Source: Bacteriovorax stolpii
GTDB lineage: Bacteria; Bdellovibrionota; Bacteriovoracia; Bacteriovoracales; Bacteriovoracaceae
Assembly: GCA_945890905.1 (NCBI GenBank)
Contig: CAMDDI010000052.1
Span: 1-15,972, forward strand
DNA length: 15,972 nt
Reading direction: 5' to 3'
A program made the translations under genes and the position numbers. Shown piece by piece: positions 1-7,341 of the stretch. The stretch's first letter is position 1. The number at the start of each line of letters is the position of its first letter. The notes beneath the pieces are model-generated. The model searched no databases, was not told the DNA's origin, and saw only the letters and a program-made list of their open reading frames with translations.

Positions 1-182
1 ATGGGACGCTTGTCGCCATTGACATCAAAACGACTTTTATAAGGAGCATAATGTTCACGCATACCTTGTCTCGTATCACCTCGAGCCACTTTATCTTCAC
101 GATCAATTTGTCGGTGAATGTTATTTACGTAGTTGGAGCATGAAGTGAAAACAAAAAGAAAACTGAGGATTAAAATTTTCAT
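1..182 (-). CDS. flgH: Flagellar L-ring protein FlgH, N-terminal part (truncated by window edge)
   Basis: This frame starts at ATG 182-180 and stays open to the window edge (60 codons). The start overlaps the flgA stop as ATGA, so the two are probably translationally coupled. The product begins MKILILSFLFVFTSCSN, a short lipoprotein signal with a lipobox-like FTSC (Cys at residue 15), then a hydrophilic stretch rich in Arg and Asp. FlgH is the outer-membrane lipoprotein of the L ring, the bushing around the flagellar rod, and it normally follows flgA (or flgG) in flagellar operons. The name rests on position and the lipoprotein signal, because the conserved FlgH core lies outside the window. 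Another flagellar lipoprotein is possible but less likely. Confidence 0.72.
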   Translation of the reverse strand, partial: MKILILSFLFVFTSCSNYVNNIHRQIDREDKVARGDTRQGMREHYAPYKSRFDVNGDKRP

Positions 183-1051
183 AGTTCAACTAACACTTTG
201 TTAAGATCCACAACTTTTCCTTGATATCGTTTATTTTTTTGAGGGTGAAAAACTTCCACTAGCTCGCCCAAGGTACCATTCCCACGGCTAATGCCTTGAG
301 TTTTGATACGTATCATTTGATTTTCTAAAATCACTTCTGTCTTTAATCCTGCCTTCACTAGGTTGATGGCATTTAAATCAGATAATCTTAGAAGCTCACC
401 AGTTTTGATGGGCTTATTTGTTTTATAAAATTTTAAAACGGAGAGATCTTTAACCAGATCAGTGTGGGGAATAGCATCTACATATTCTTCCTTAAGTGCA
501 GTTTCAGAAATATCAGCAAATGAATTGAAATAATTCATGGTGCGATAAGCTTTCACCATGCGCGAGAAATCAGCATTTGCCATAAAAGAGCGGCGGGTTC
601 CATCAAAGCCTGATACATGGAGATTAAGTGACTGACGAGATCCATACAAACAAGACTGACATTCCACTGTTAGTTGATCACCAGGGGCCAGTGCTAGGAT
701 ATTTCCCATATCTACACTTCGGGTGGTCTTAACCTGAACACCCTCAGGCAAAGGCAATTGCTCACGGATGATATTTCTCAGTTGGGAAACCTGAACCATA
801 TAAGGCTCGATCTTAATTTGCTCATGACCTTTAGATTTCATCATCTCAATTAATTGAGTCGAAGATATTCTTCCTTCAAGAGAAATCAAAGTCGAGTAGA
901 GATCATTCAATTTGGCTTCGGAACAATTCTTACTCATTAAGGCACTTTGTCCTTGGCCTTCTCCTAAAACTATAATTTGGGAGGGAAGCGAGACTTCGCA
1001 AGCAAAAAGAGAAGAGTAGATGAACAAAGTAGCTAGAAGAAAATATTTCAT
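179..1051 (-). CDS. flgA: Flagellar P-ring assembly chaperone FlgA
   Basis: This 290-aa secreted protein has the C-terminal SAF/ChapFlgA fold seen in FlgA. From about residue 205 come the typical segments: KPIKTGELLRLSDL, then LVKAGLKTEVILENQMIRI, then ISRGNGTLGELVEV and a final VVDLNKVLVEL strand. FlgA is the periplasmic chaperone that helps FlgI assemble into the P ring. The N terminus is a Sec signal ending near LFAC at residue 18; this could be a lipobox or an ordinary cleavage site. The N-terminal half (about 20-160) is more divergent and longer than in E. coli FlgA (219 aa). It carries Cys43 and a CxxC pair (Cys131, Cys134), which could form disulfides. The start lies 2 bases after the flgG stop, with AGG in the end of flgG as ribosome-binding site. 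The gene is third in the operon. Confidence 0.88.
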   Translation of the reverse strand: MKYFLLATLFIYSSLFACEVSLPSQIIVLGEGQGQSALMSKNCSEAKLNDLYSTLISLEGRISSTQLIEMMKSKGHEQIKIEPYMVQVSQLRNIIREQLPLPEGVQVKTTRSVDMGNILALAPGDQLTVECQSCLYGSRQSLNLHVSGFDGTRRSFMANADFSRMVKAYRTMNYFNSFADISETALKEEYVDAIPHTDLVKDLSVLKFYKTNKPIKTGELLRLSDLNAINLVKAGLKTEVILENQMIRIKTQGISRGNGTLGELVEVFHPQKNKRYQGKVVDLNKVLVEL

Positions 1052-1053
1052 TA

Positions 1054-1839
1054 CTACCTAATGTTATTTACGGTTTGTAGCATTTGATCCGCTACTCCCA
1101 TAACTTTTGAGTTCATTTCATATGCACGTTGAGCTTTAATCAAATCTGTCATTTCATTCATAACGTTCACGTTAGATGCTTCGATTGCACCCTGCATAAG
1201 GAAGCCAGAGCCGTTATCTCCAGCGGCGTTTTGAATCGCAGCACCACTTCCAGAAGTTACTCCGAGAAGATTCCCCCCTTCAGAGCGAAGACCGGTCGGA
1301 TTGACGAAAGTAAACACGGGAATTTGTCCGAGGTTCATGGGCTCAACTGAATCCCGTGCCCAGGCTTCAACTAATCCGTTTTCGGCGATGTTGATTTTCA
1401 TCACATTCGGCGGAACCACAATTCCAGGAAAAACTTTATGGCCTGCGCGGGTTACTAGATTCCCTTGAGCATCAACGTTGAAACTTCCATCGCGGGTAAA
1501 TTTTAAATCACCTTTAGGACTGATAATTCCCATAAAACCTTCGCCGTTAACCATGAGGTCATAAGGGTTATTTGTCATTTGAGGAGAGCCCTGGGAGTGA
1601 ATTTTGCGAGTAGCAGAGACTTTTGCCCCTGATCCTACCTGGTGACCCACATTATATTCTGTATTGCCGGAAGATTTCGCACCCGCTTCATGAACAGTTT
1701 CATAGAGCAGATCATCAAACTCGGTACGATCCTTTTTAAATCCTGTCGTGTTCACATTCGCAATGTTGTTGGATATCGTGTTCACGTTAGACTCTTGTGC
1801 CGCCATTCCTGTAGCCGAAGTGTGGAGTGCTCGGATCAT
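1054..1839 (-). CDS. flgG: Flagellar distal rod protein FlgG
   Basis: This is a 261-aa protein, almost the usual FlgG length (260 in E. coli). The N terminus MIRALHTSATGMAAQE followed by NTISNNIANVNTTGFK is the rod/hook N-terminal signature, and the C terminus has SNVNVMNEMTDLIKAQRAYE, the matching C-terminal signature that forms the coiled D0 domain. The middle contains the G-x-GF and FTRDGSFNVDAQG segments typical of FlgG. It builds the distal rod of the basal body, outside the inner membrane, and is exported by the flagellar type III apparatus rather than by Sec, consistent with the absence of a signal peptide. A strong ribosome-binding site (TTAGGAGGATT) precedes the ATG, in the 11-base gap after flgF. 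Confidence 0.97.
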   Translation of the reverse strand: MIRALHTSATGMAAQESNVNTISNNIANVNTTGFKKDRTEFDDLLYETVHEAGAKSSGNTEYNVGHQVGSGAKVSATRKIHSQGSPQMTNNPYDLMVNGEGFMGIISPKGDLKFTRDGSFNVDAQGNLVTRAGHKVFPGIVVPPNVMKINIAENGLVEAWARDSVEPMNLGQIPVFTFVNPTGLRSEGGNLLGVTSGSGAAIQNAAGDNGSGFLMQGAIEASNVNVMNEMTDLIKAQRAYEMNSKVMGVADQMLQTVNNIR

Positions 1840-1850
1840 AATCCTCCTAA

Positions 1851-2693
1851 CTAAAATTTACCAATATCGTTAGCAGCTTTTCCTGAAATTGAATCGTAAG
1901 CATTGATTGCTTTCTGAATGGATTCAAAATGCCGGTGAGCTTTAATAAGCTCTGACATCTCTTCAATCGCATTCACATTCGATCCCTCAAGGAAACCTTG
2001 GTTAACGGTGGTTTTTGTATTGATTCTGTTAATATTGAGTTCATCAGGCGTTATAAAAAGAGAGTTGCCTTCTTTTTTAAGCGCATGTTTATCAGTAAAT
2101 TCAACGATTGAAATTTTTCCAACTGTACCAGTGGAAGTAAGGATCTCGCCTTCTTGATTAATTGTCAGGCGAGCATTAGTGGGTACTCTTACGATGCGGT
2201 CTTCCGGCTTTGGAAAACTACCAACAGAAGCAGGATCGCGGATAGCTTCATTACTTACGCCTAAATGACTTAAAACTTGAAAGCCCTGATCAGTGACAAG
2301 TTCTCCGTCCTTACTTAAAGAGAGATTTCCTTTACGCGTGAATCTCACACCAGTGGGAGTTAGCACTTCAATAAAGCCATCTCCCTGAAGAGCAACATCA
2401 AGAGGATTTTGAGTTGGAATCATCGTACCTTGCTCGAAAGTTGTAAAACTTCCATCAACCGAAACCATGGCGTTTTCTGCACCTTGAGTATGATAAAAAT
2501 CTGCGGGTGAAAATTCTTTACGTGGAATATCGATATCATCCACACCTTTTGTAAGTGCGGTGAGATGTTCTTTGAACACAAGTTGGTCTTTTTTAAAACC
2601 AACGGTATTAGCGTTTGCTACGTTGTTAGCAATCGTTTCAACTTTTTGTTGTTGCGCAATTTGGCCCGACAGAGGCACCCAAATATTACTCAT
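1851..2693 (-). CDS. flgF: Flagellar proximal rod protein FlgF
   Basis: This is a FlgF/FlgG-type rod protein of 280 aa from the chosen start. The N-terminal rod signature QKVETIANNVANANTVGFKK and C-terminal signature SNVNAIEEMSELIKAHRHFE are both clear, with FTRKGNLSLSKDGELV in the middle. Position ahead of flgG, and divergence from it, favour FlgF (proximal rod). I chose ATG 2693 because AAGGAGACA sits directly in front of it. An upstream in-frame start at 2750 would lie inside the sigma-54 promoter at 2746-2761, upstream of the predicted transcript start, so it cannot be used from that promoter. A third ATG at 2705 is possible but has a poorer ribosome-binding site. It is the first gene of the operon flgF-flgG-flgA-flgH. 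Confidence 0.93.
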   Translation of the reverse strand: MSNIWVPLSGQIAQQQKVETIANNVANANTVGFKKDQLVFKEHLTALTKGVDDIDIPRKEFSPADFYHTQGAENAMVSVDGSFTTFEQGTMIPTQNPLDVALQGDGFIEVLTPTGVRFTRKGNLSLSKDGELVTDQGFQVLSHLGVSNEAIRDPASVGSFPKPEDRIVRVPTNARLTINQEGEILTSTGTVGKISIVEFTDKHALKKEGNSLFITPDELNINRINTKTTVNQGFLEGSNVNAIEEMSELIKAHRHFESIQKAINAYDSISGKAANDIGKF

Positions 2694-2745
2694 TGTCTCC
2701 TTCATCCTGATTGAGTGGGCGAAAAATGCCCTCCTAGGCAATTTT

Positions 2746-2761
2746 AGCAACCCCTGTGCCA
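2746..2761 (-). promoter_or_regulatory. Sigma-54 (-24/-12) promoter of the flgF operon
   Basis: Read on the minus strand the site is TGGCACAGGGGTTGCT, which matches the sigma-54 core consensus TGGCAC-N5-TTGCT with the required 10 bases between the -24 GG and the -12 GC. Transcription would start near 2735, giving a leader of about 40 nt before the flgF ATG at 2693. The leader could form a small GGGC/GCCC hairpin at 2717-2731. RpoN-dependent flagellar rod and hook genes are well known in other bacteria, so the context fits. It implies an enhancer-binding activator elsewhere in the genome. The site is in the divergent region shared with xseB. Confidence 0.85.
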
Positions 2762-2891
2762 GAAACCTAGCATGGGCAATTTACTCCGCACGATCTAACT
2801 CTATGAAACCTTGTCGAGGTGGGGCCTTTGTGGGAGAATCGAGCTTAAGAAAAGTGTCAAAACGGCAACTAGACCATACCGGGATTTCCAA

Positions 2892-3110
2892 ATGGCCACG
2901 AATTCGACCTTAAATTTTGAAACTTCACTCAAAGAACTGGAAAAAATTGTCCGAGAACTTGAGTCAGGTGACGTGAGTTTGGATGATAGCTTGAAAAAAT
3001 TTGAGCAAGGAATTGACCTCTATAAAAATTGTCGCAAAACTTTAGAAGGCGCAGAGAAAAAAATCAAAATCCTGAGCGATAGCCTCAAAGAAATAGATTA
3101 TAAAGAGTAG
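2892..3110 (+). CDS. xseB: Exodeoxyribonuclease VII small subunit
   Basis: This is a 72-aa protein from ATG 2892. NFETSLKELEKIVRELESGD, then SLDDSLKKFEQGIDLYKNCRKTLEGAEKKI, is the characteristic two-helix XseB sequence. XseB binds the XseA catalytic subunit to form exonuclease VII, which degrades single-stranded DNA into oligonucleotides. Length is close to E. coli XseB (80 aa). The reading frame is open further upstream to a TTG at 2811, but that 27-residue extension (basic, no family similarity) has no clear ribosome-binding site, so the ATG directly before ATNSTLNF is preferred; its own ribosome-binding site is weak. xseA is not adjacent. The next gene, the PBP, begins 62 bases downstream in the same direction. 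Confidence 0.93.
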   Translation: MATNSTLNFETSLKELEKIVRELESGDVSLDDSLKKFEQGIDLYKNCRKTLEGAEKKIKILSDSLKEIDYKE

Positions 3111-3172
3111 TCTTTCTTTAAATTCAAATTCCCTTAAAATGAATTGTACTTTTATTCAACCGAGGAATTTCC

Positions 3173-5893
3173 TTGAAACGTTTAGTTAAGACTCTCGCGG
3201 TACTCGCGATCCTTTTCCTTTTCGGAATTGGTGCAGTCATAGGTATCTTTACCTATATTTCCATGGATCTACCTCAGATTAATTCACTGAAAGACTATAA
3301 TCCTCCTATGAACTCAAAGATTTTTTCTAAAGAAGGAGAGACTCTGCTGGAGATGGGTGAAGAAACCCGAGAAGTTGTTCCCTTTGAAAAAATTCCTAAA
3401 AATGTTGTTAACGCTTTCCTAGCTGCTGAAGATGATAATTTTTATCAGCACGAAGGAATTGATTACTACGGTATCATGCGAGCCTTCATGGTGAATTTAA
3501 AAGAAGGTCGACTGGTACAGGGTGGCTCAACCATTACTCAACAAGTGGCCAAATCTTTTCTACTCACAAAAGAGCGTACTATTTCTCGTAAAGTGAAAGA
3601 CCTTTTACTTGCGAGAAAAATCGAACAGAAATTTACCAAGGAAGAAATTCTCTTCCTCTATCTCAACCAAGTCTATCTAGGTGGGGGATACTATGGAGTG
3701 AAAGCTGCTTTTCGAGGTTACTTTGATAAAGACCTAAGTCAGGCGACCTCTGCGGAGTGTGCTTTAGTTGCGGGCCTGCTAGTAGCACCAGGACGATATT
3801 CTCCCTATGTAAACCCTCACTACGCAAAGGTGAGACAAAACTATGTTTTGAAAAGAATGCATGAAACTAAGAAAATTTCTTTAGAAGAGTATCAAGCGTC
3901 TTTGAAAGAAGACATCAAGATGCGAATCCGCATTCAAAATGAAATCAAAGGTGGCCACTTCACTGATTGGGTTAAGCAAGAAGTCATCAAACTCGTAGGG
4001 GCTGATGAGTTTTTAAATAATGGTTTCAAGATTACGACCACTCTTGATTGGTCTCTGCAATTAAAAGCAGAAAAAGCCGTGCGGGACCGAGTCAAAGAAC
4101 TTGATAAGAGACAAGGTTTCGTAGGACCTATCCGTCATTTGGCTAGTCCAGAAGAAATTAAAGCTTTTCTCGTTGAACAGCGAAAGAAAATCCTCCGTGA
4201 TCAATCTTCTTATTTCACTTTTGTGACTCTTGGGAAAAACGTCTACGAATTTCATGAGGATGATGATTCTCTAGATAAAAACCTATCTTATTTTGAAACA
4301 GAGAAAGAAAAAATCAATGAACGCTTTAAAGGAATTGTGGATGTCGGAAATTTAGTGACCGACCCTTTCTTGAATTTTCTTCAAATCGGAAAATCATATC
4401 CAGCGGTGGTCATCGAGACTGACGATTTGAAGAGAGTTATCTTGCTTGAGATTGCGGGAACGCGAGTGATGGTTCCTGAGTCTGGTTTTGATTGGGCCCA
4501 TGAAAGAAAAATAAGTGAGACTCAGGCCAATTATGCAGTTCAAAAGACGCCGTCAAAAATTTTAAAGAAAGGTGATATCGTTTTGGTTTCAATTAACCAA
4601 AAACTTATCGGCTCTGACCAACTCATTCACAGCGATTTCTTTAAAAAATACAAAGATCCTGCAATCCGCTCTCTTTTAAGTAAGCAGAAATTTTTCCAAG
4701 GTGCCCTCGATCAAGAACCCGAAGCCGAAGGTGCCTTGATTGCGATCAATTCACACACTGGTGATATCGTCTCACTTGTGGGGGGGACAGGCTTTCAAAA
4801 ATCACAATTTAACCGTGCCATCCAATCTTCCCGTCAGCCTGGATCATCCTTTAAACCCTTCATTTATGCTGCGAGTTTGGAAAATGGCTATAACCCTGCA
4901 AGTATCTTGATGGATACCCCTCAGGCCTTGGGTGGAGTTGATGAATCTCTGAACTGGAAGCCAAGAAACTACGATGGTGAATTCAATGGGCCCATGACTT
5001 TCAGAAATGCTCTTGAGGTCAGTCGAAACATCCCGACAGTGAGACTTGTGCAAGATTTAGGAGTTAAAAAGATTACGGATTTTGCGAACCGACTTCATAT
5101 AACTGCTGATCTTCCTAAGGATATGAGTTTATCTCTAGGATCCTTCGGAATAAGTTTGGCAGAGCTCACTCGAGGATATGCTGTTTTCCCCAATGCTGGA
5201 AAGGCGATCCATCTTCATCACATTACTTCTATTAAAGATCGCACTGGAAAAGTTTATCCGATTCCGGAGATTGGAACTCCTTGGCCACAAGAGCCTGTGG
5301 CACCCAAAGTTGAAGAGGGTTCCGAAACTGATCCCGCAGCAGCGGCGGCTGTTCAGGGTGGAAATCCTTTCAAACAAAATCTCAACACGACTCAAGTGTA
5401 TGATCCGCGACTGGCCTATCTTATGACTAACATTCTTCGCGGAGTCACAATCTTTGGTACTGCCGCACAAGCAGGTCGCACCTTCCCTGGATCTGCAATT
5501 GCAGGAAAAACAGGTACGACAAATAATTATGTAGATTCACTTTTTGTAGGTTTTACCACGAATCTTGTCGTAGGTGCTTGGGCAGGATTTGATGACAACC
5601 GAACTTTGGGATATGGAGAAGCGGGGACAAAAACAGCTCTTCCTATTTGGATTGATTATATGAGTGCTGCCATTCCTCGCTATGGAGCACCTGAGTTTCC
5701 TGCCCCAGACGGAATTACCCATTTAATGATCAATAAAGAAACAGGTAAGCCACTTCCTCCAGGTGCTGGAAATGGCTTTATGGAGGCTTTTGCAGAGGGT
5801 TTTGACCCCAATTCAGAGCCCCAATCATTTGATCAAAAAGATCAGCCGGCAGGATCTACCATTGATGATGGGGACTATTTCAAGAACCAATAA
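3173..5893 (+). CDS. mrcA: Bifunctional class A penicillin-binding protein (PBP1A type)
   Basis: This 906-aa protein polymerises glycan strands from lipid II and cross-links the peptides, acting from the inner membrane into the periplasm. Residues 7-30 form the single N-terminal membrane anchor. The GT51 glycosyltransferase domain (about 50-230) shows EDDNFYQHEG with catalytic Glu86, GGSTITQQVAKSFLL at 117-131 and RKIEQKFTKEEIL at 148-160. The transpeptidase domain (about 515-835) has SSFK (nucleophile Ser558, Lys561), SRN (617-619) and KTGT (779-782). The region between (about 300-510) is long, as in Gram-negative PBP1A proteins with an OB-like insert. An Ala/Pro-rich insertion lies near 707-727, and the C-terminal tail is acidic. 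The start is TTG at 3173, with GAGG about 8 bases ahead. The symbol is by family; ponA is the synonym. A tonB-like gene follows after 42 bases. Confidence 0.96.
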   Translation: MKRLVKTLAVLAILFLFGIGAVIGIFTYISMDLPQINSLKDYNPPMNSKIFSKEGETLLEMGEETREVVPFEKIPKNVVNAFLAAEDDNFYQHEGIDYYGIMRAFMVNLKEGRLVQGGSTITQQVAKSFLLTKERTISRKVKDLLLARKIEQKFTKEEILFLYLNQVYLGGGYYGVKAAFRGYFDKDLSQATSAECALVAGLLVAPGRYSPYVNPHYAKVRQNYVLKRMHETKKISLEEYQASLKEDIKMRIRIQNEIKGGHFTDWVKQEVIKLVGADEFLNNGFKITTTLDWSLQLKAEKAVRDRVKELDKRQGFVGPIRHLASPEEIKAFLVEQRKKILRDQSSYFTFVTLGKNVYEFHEDDDSLDKNLSYFETEKEKINERFKGIVDVGNLVTDPFLNFLQIGKSYPAVVIETDDLKRVILLEIAGTRVMVPESGFDWAHERKISETQANYAVQKTPSKILKKGDIVLVSINQKLIGSDQLIHSDFFKKYKDPAIRSLLSKQKFFQGALDQEPEAEGALIAINSHTGDIVSLVGGTGFQKSQFNRAIQSSRQPGSSFKPFIYAASLENGYNPASILMDTPQALGGVDESLNWKPRNYDGEFNGPMTFRNALEVSRNIPTVRLVQDLGVKKITDFANRLHITADLPKDMSLSLGSFGISLAELTRGYAVFPNAGKAIHLHHITSIKDRTGKVYPIPEIGTPWPQEPVAPKVEEGSETDPAAAAAVQGGNPFKQNLNTTQVYDPRLAYLMTNILRGVTIFGTAAQAGRTFPGSAIAGKTGTTNNYVDSLFVGFTTNLVVGAWAGFDDNRTLGYGEAGTKTALPIWIDYMSAAIPRYGAPEFPAPDGITHLMINKETGKPLPPGAGNGFMEAFAEGFDPNSEPQSFDQKDQPAGSTIDDGDYFKNQ

Positions 5894-5915
5894 GAAAATA
5901 TAGTAAAGTGCCGAA

Positions 5916-5935
5916 AGGACCTCTAGAGGGGTCCT
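5916..5935 (+). promoter_or_regulatory. Hairpin over the ribosome-binding site of the TonB-like gene
   Basis: Arms AGGACC (5916-5921) and GGTCCT (5930-5935) form a perfect 6-bp stem with an 8-base loop TCTAGAGG. The 3' arm ends at the base before the ATG at 5936, and the ribosome-binding site GAGGGG (5926-5931) straddles loop and stem. It has no following T-run, so it is not an intrinsic terminator. It may limit translation unless ribosomes finishing the PBP gene, 23 bases upstream, disrupt it. The structure is seen; its effect is inferred. Confidence 0.4.
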
Positions 5936-6862
5936 ATGAACACGTTTTCGGATAACCAAAAGAAGAACTTCACAATACTCTTAATGGTGAGTTTGGCACT
6001 TCATGCTGCCTTTCTAGTCATTAAGTTTAAGGATCAATTCTCCCTCGCTACTCAAACTAAGACCGAAGCCCCGGCACCAATTAAAATCCAAGTTTCTATG
6101 GAGACGATTAAGGCCATGGCGGCCATGAACAAGCGCCAAATTGTTCAGTCTGAAGATTCTGCATCCAAAGAAAAACCTAAAACACCTGCTTTCCTAAGTG
6201 ATAAAGATCGCAGTTTTGATCGCGAAACTCTCTCAAAATCAGTAGAGATTTTTAAGACTGCGGGGAAGGGAAATGCCGCCAAAACTCAGAAAGCGAATAA
6301 AGAGGTAGCAGCAGCTCAGCCCAAAAAAGCAGATCTTAAAAATATGAAACTCTCTGATTTGGGTATGGCGATGAATGAGCCTATGCCCAAAGAAGTTAAG
6401 CGCTCTCCGGCCAGTGTTGATATTGAGACTTTGGGTGGTCTAGAAAATGGAGATCCTCGCTCTCAAGGAATGTCTGCAACCAATGATTATGTAGAGGAAG
6501 TCGCGTTAGGAGATTTTACTCATCTCAATACTGTGGAATTTAAATTTTACGGTTTTTACCACCGAATCCGTCAAAAACTCGAGCAGTTCTGGGGCAAAAG
6601 CATACAGGAAAAAGCCGCCAACATATTCCGCACTGGGCGACGACTGCCAGCGGGAGAAGATCTCATCACATCTTTACAAATTACTATGAACGCCAAGGGC
6701 GAAATTGTAAAAGTTAAGGTCCTTGGTGCATCCGGAGTTAAAGAACTAGATGACGCTGCCATTGAATCATTTAATCAGGCCGGTCCGTTTCCTAATCCAC
6801 CAAAAGATTTACTCGTTAACGGAACTGCGACAATTGAATGGGGCTTTGTAGTTAAGAGCTAG
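5936..6862 (+). CDS. TonB-family energy-transducer protein
   Basis: This 308-aa protein has the TonB layout. It has one N-terminal transmembrane segment (about 12-30), a long charged Lys/Ala-rich periplasmic linker (about 40-190) and a C-terminal TonB-like domain (about 208-306). The domain includes LQITMNAKGEIVKVKVLGASG, then LDDAAIESFNQAGPFPNPP and a closing IEWGFVV strand. In the membrane segment Ser19 and His23 form the SxxxH motif that TonB uses to couple to ExbB-ExbD. The segment before the domain (GDFTHLNTVEFKFYGFYHRI) recalls a TonB subgroup common in Bdellovibrio and myxobacteria, from memory. No exbB or exbD lies nearby and no receptor gene is visible, so its partner is unknown. It is probably co-transcribed with the PBP gene, suggesting an envelope role. 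The stop overlaps the stop of the opposite gene. Confidence 0.8.
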   Translation: MNTFSDNQKKNFTILLMVSLALHAAFLVIKFKDQFSLATQTKTEAPAPIKIQVSMETIKAMAAMNKRQIVQSEDSASKEKPKTPAFLSDKDRSFDRETLSKSVEIFKTAGKGNAAKTQKANKEVAAAQPKKADLKNMKLSDLGMAMNEPMPKEVKRSPASVDIETLGGLENGDPRSQGMSATNDYVEEVALGDFTHLNTVEFKFYGFYHRIRQKLEQFWGKSIQEKAANIFRTGRRLPAGEDLITSLQITMNAKGEIVKVKVLGASGVKELDDAAIESFNQAGPFPNPPKDLLVNGTATIEWGFVVKS

Positions 6863-7140
6863 TGAGTTGGAGTTCTGAGCAAATTCTTTAAGCGATCAAT
6901 CCCTTCCATCACAATATAATCAGACCAGATAGAATCTAGTTCACGGATTGATTCAACAACTTGAAGAGCCGCTTGATCACGGGAAATTTTTTGAGATTCT
7001 GCATATTGAGAAATGCATTTATTGAGAACTTCGATCACTGGAGAATTACAAACTTGATTTAATCTTTCTTCAAATGACTGGTGAACTTTCTTTTCTTTGC
7101 TTTTAATAATGGCAGTATTTAAGAGCTGAATCGATTCCAT
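6859..7140 (-). CDS. Hypothetical protein, 93 aa, helical
   Basis: I do not recognise this protein. It is 93 aa, soluble-looking, with no signal peptide or membrane segment, and its composition suggests mostly helix. It has two Cys (31 and 42) that do not form a known metal motif. AAGGA lies about 10 bases ahead of the ATG at 7140. Its TAG and the TAG of the TonB-like gene overlap within CTAG at 6859-6862, so the two genes converge with no gap. It is separated from the gcv operon by a terminator at 7300-7330, so it needs its own promoter; a weak candidate is TTTACG (7219-7214) with GATACT (7196-7191), 17 bases apart on the minus strand. That it is coding is supported by the start signal, exact packing against the neighbour and reasonable composition. 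Confidence 0.68.
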   Translation of the reverse strand: MESIQLLNTAIIKSKEKKVHQSFEERLNQVCNSPVIEVLNKCISQYAESQKISRDQAALQVVESIRELDSIWSDYIVMEGIDRLKNLLRTPTH

Positions 7141-7299
7141 TAAAAATATTCCTTAACCAAAATTCTAAAATTGAGTAACGAGGGTTCCGCAGTATCACTA
7201 AACCAACTAGGTTCGTAAAGAATGAATTGGTCAGTGAGGAAAAATTTTAGGTTGATTATTTTTAGAAGGCTTAATTTTGATTTGAGCTAAATAATTTTC

Positions 7300-7330
7300 A
7301 AAAATGCGCCGCTATTATCTGATAGCGGCA
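7300..7330 (-). terminator. Intrinsic terminator of the folD-gcvT-gcvH operon
   Basis: On the minus strand the 8-bp stem GCCGCTAT/ATAGCGGC (7329-7322 with 7315-7308) encloses a 6-base loop. It is followed by GCA and a run of five T (7304-7300). It lies 12 bases past the gcvH stop, where transcription of the operon should end. This makes continuation into the 93-aa gene, or into any distant gcvP, unlikely. Confidence 0.85.
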
Positions 7331-7341
7331 CATAAATTTTA

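Noticed and set aside
2694..2750. Upstream extension of flgF to ATG 2750
   Set aside because: The start falls inside the sigma-54 promoter, upstream of the expected transcript start, and the strong ribosome-binding site is before ATG 2693.
2560..2913. 117-aa plus-strand frame across the flgF start and the xseB leader
   Set aside because: It is antisense to flgF, overlaps xseB in another frame, and has no family character; it looks like a shadow of the real genes.
5135..5470. 111-aa minus-strand frame inside the PBP gene
   Set aside because: It is entirely antisense to the conserved transpeptidase region, has no ribosome-binding site that stands out, and is explained by the codon pattern of the real gene.
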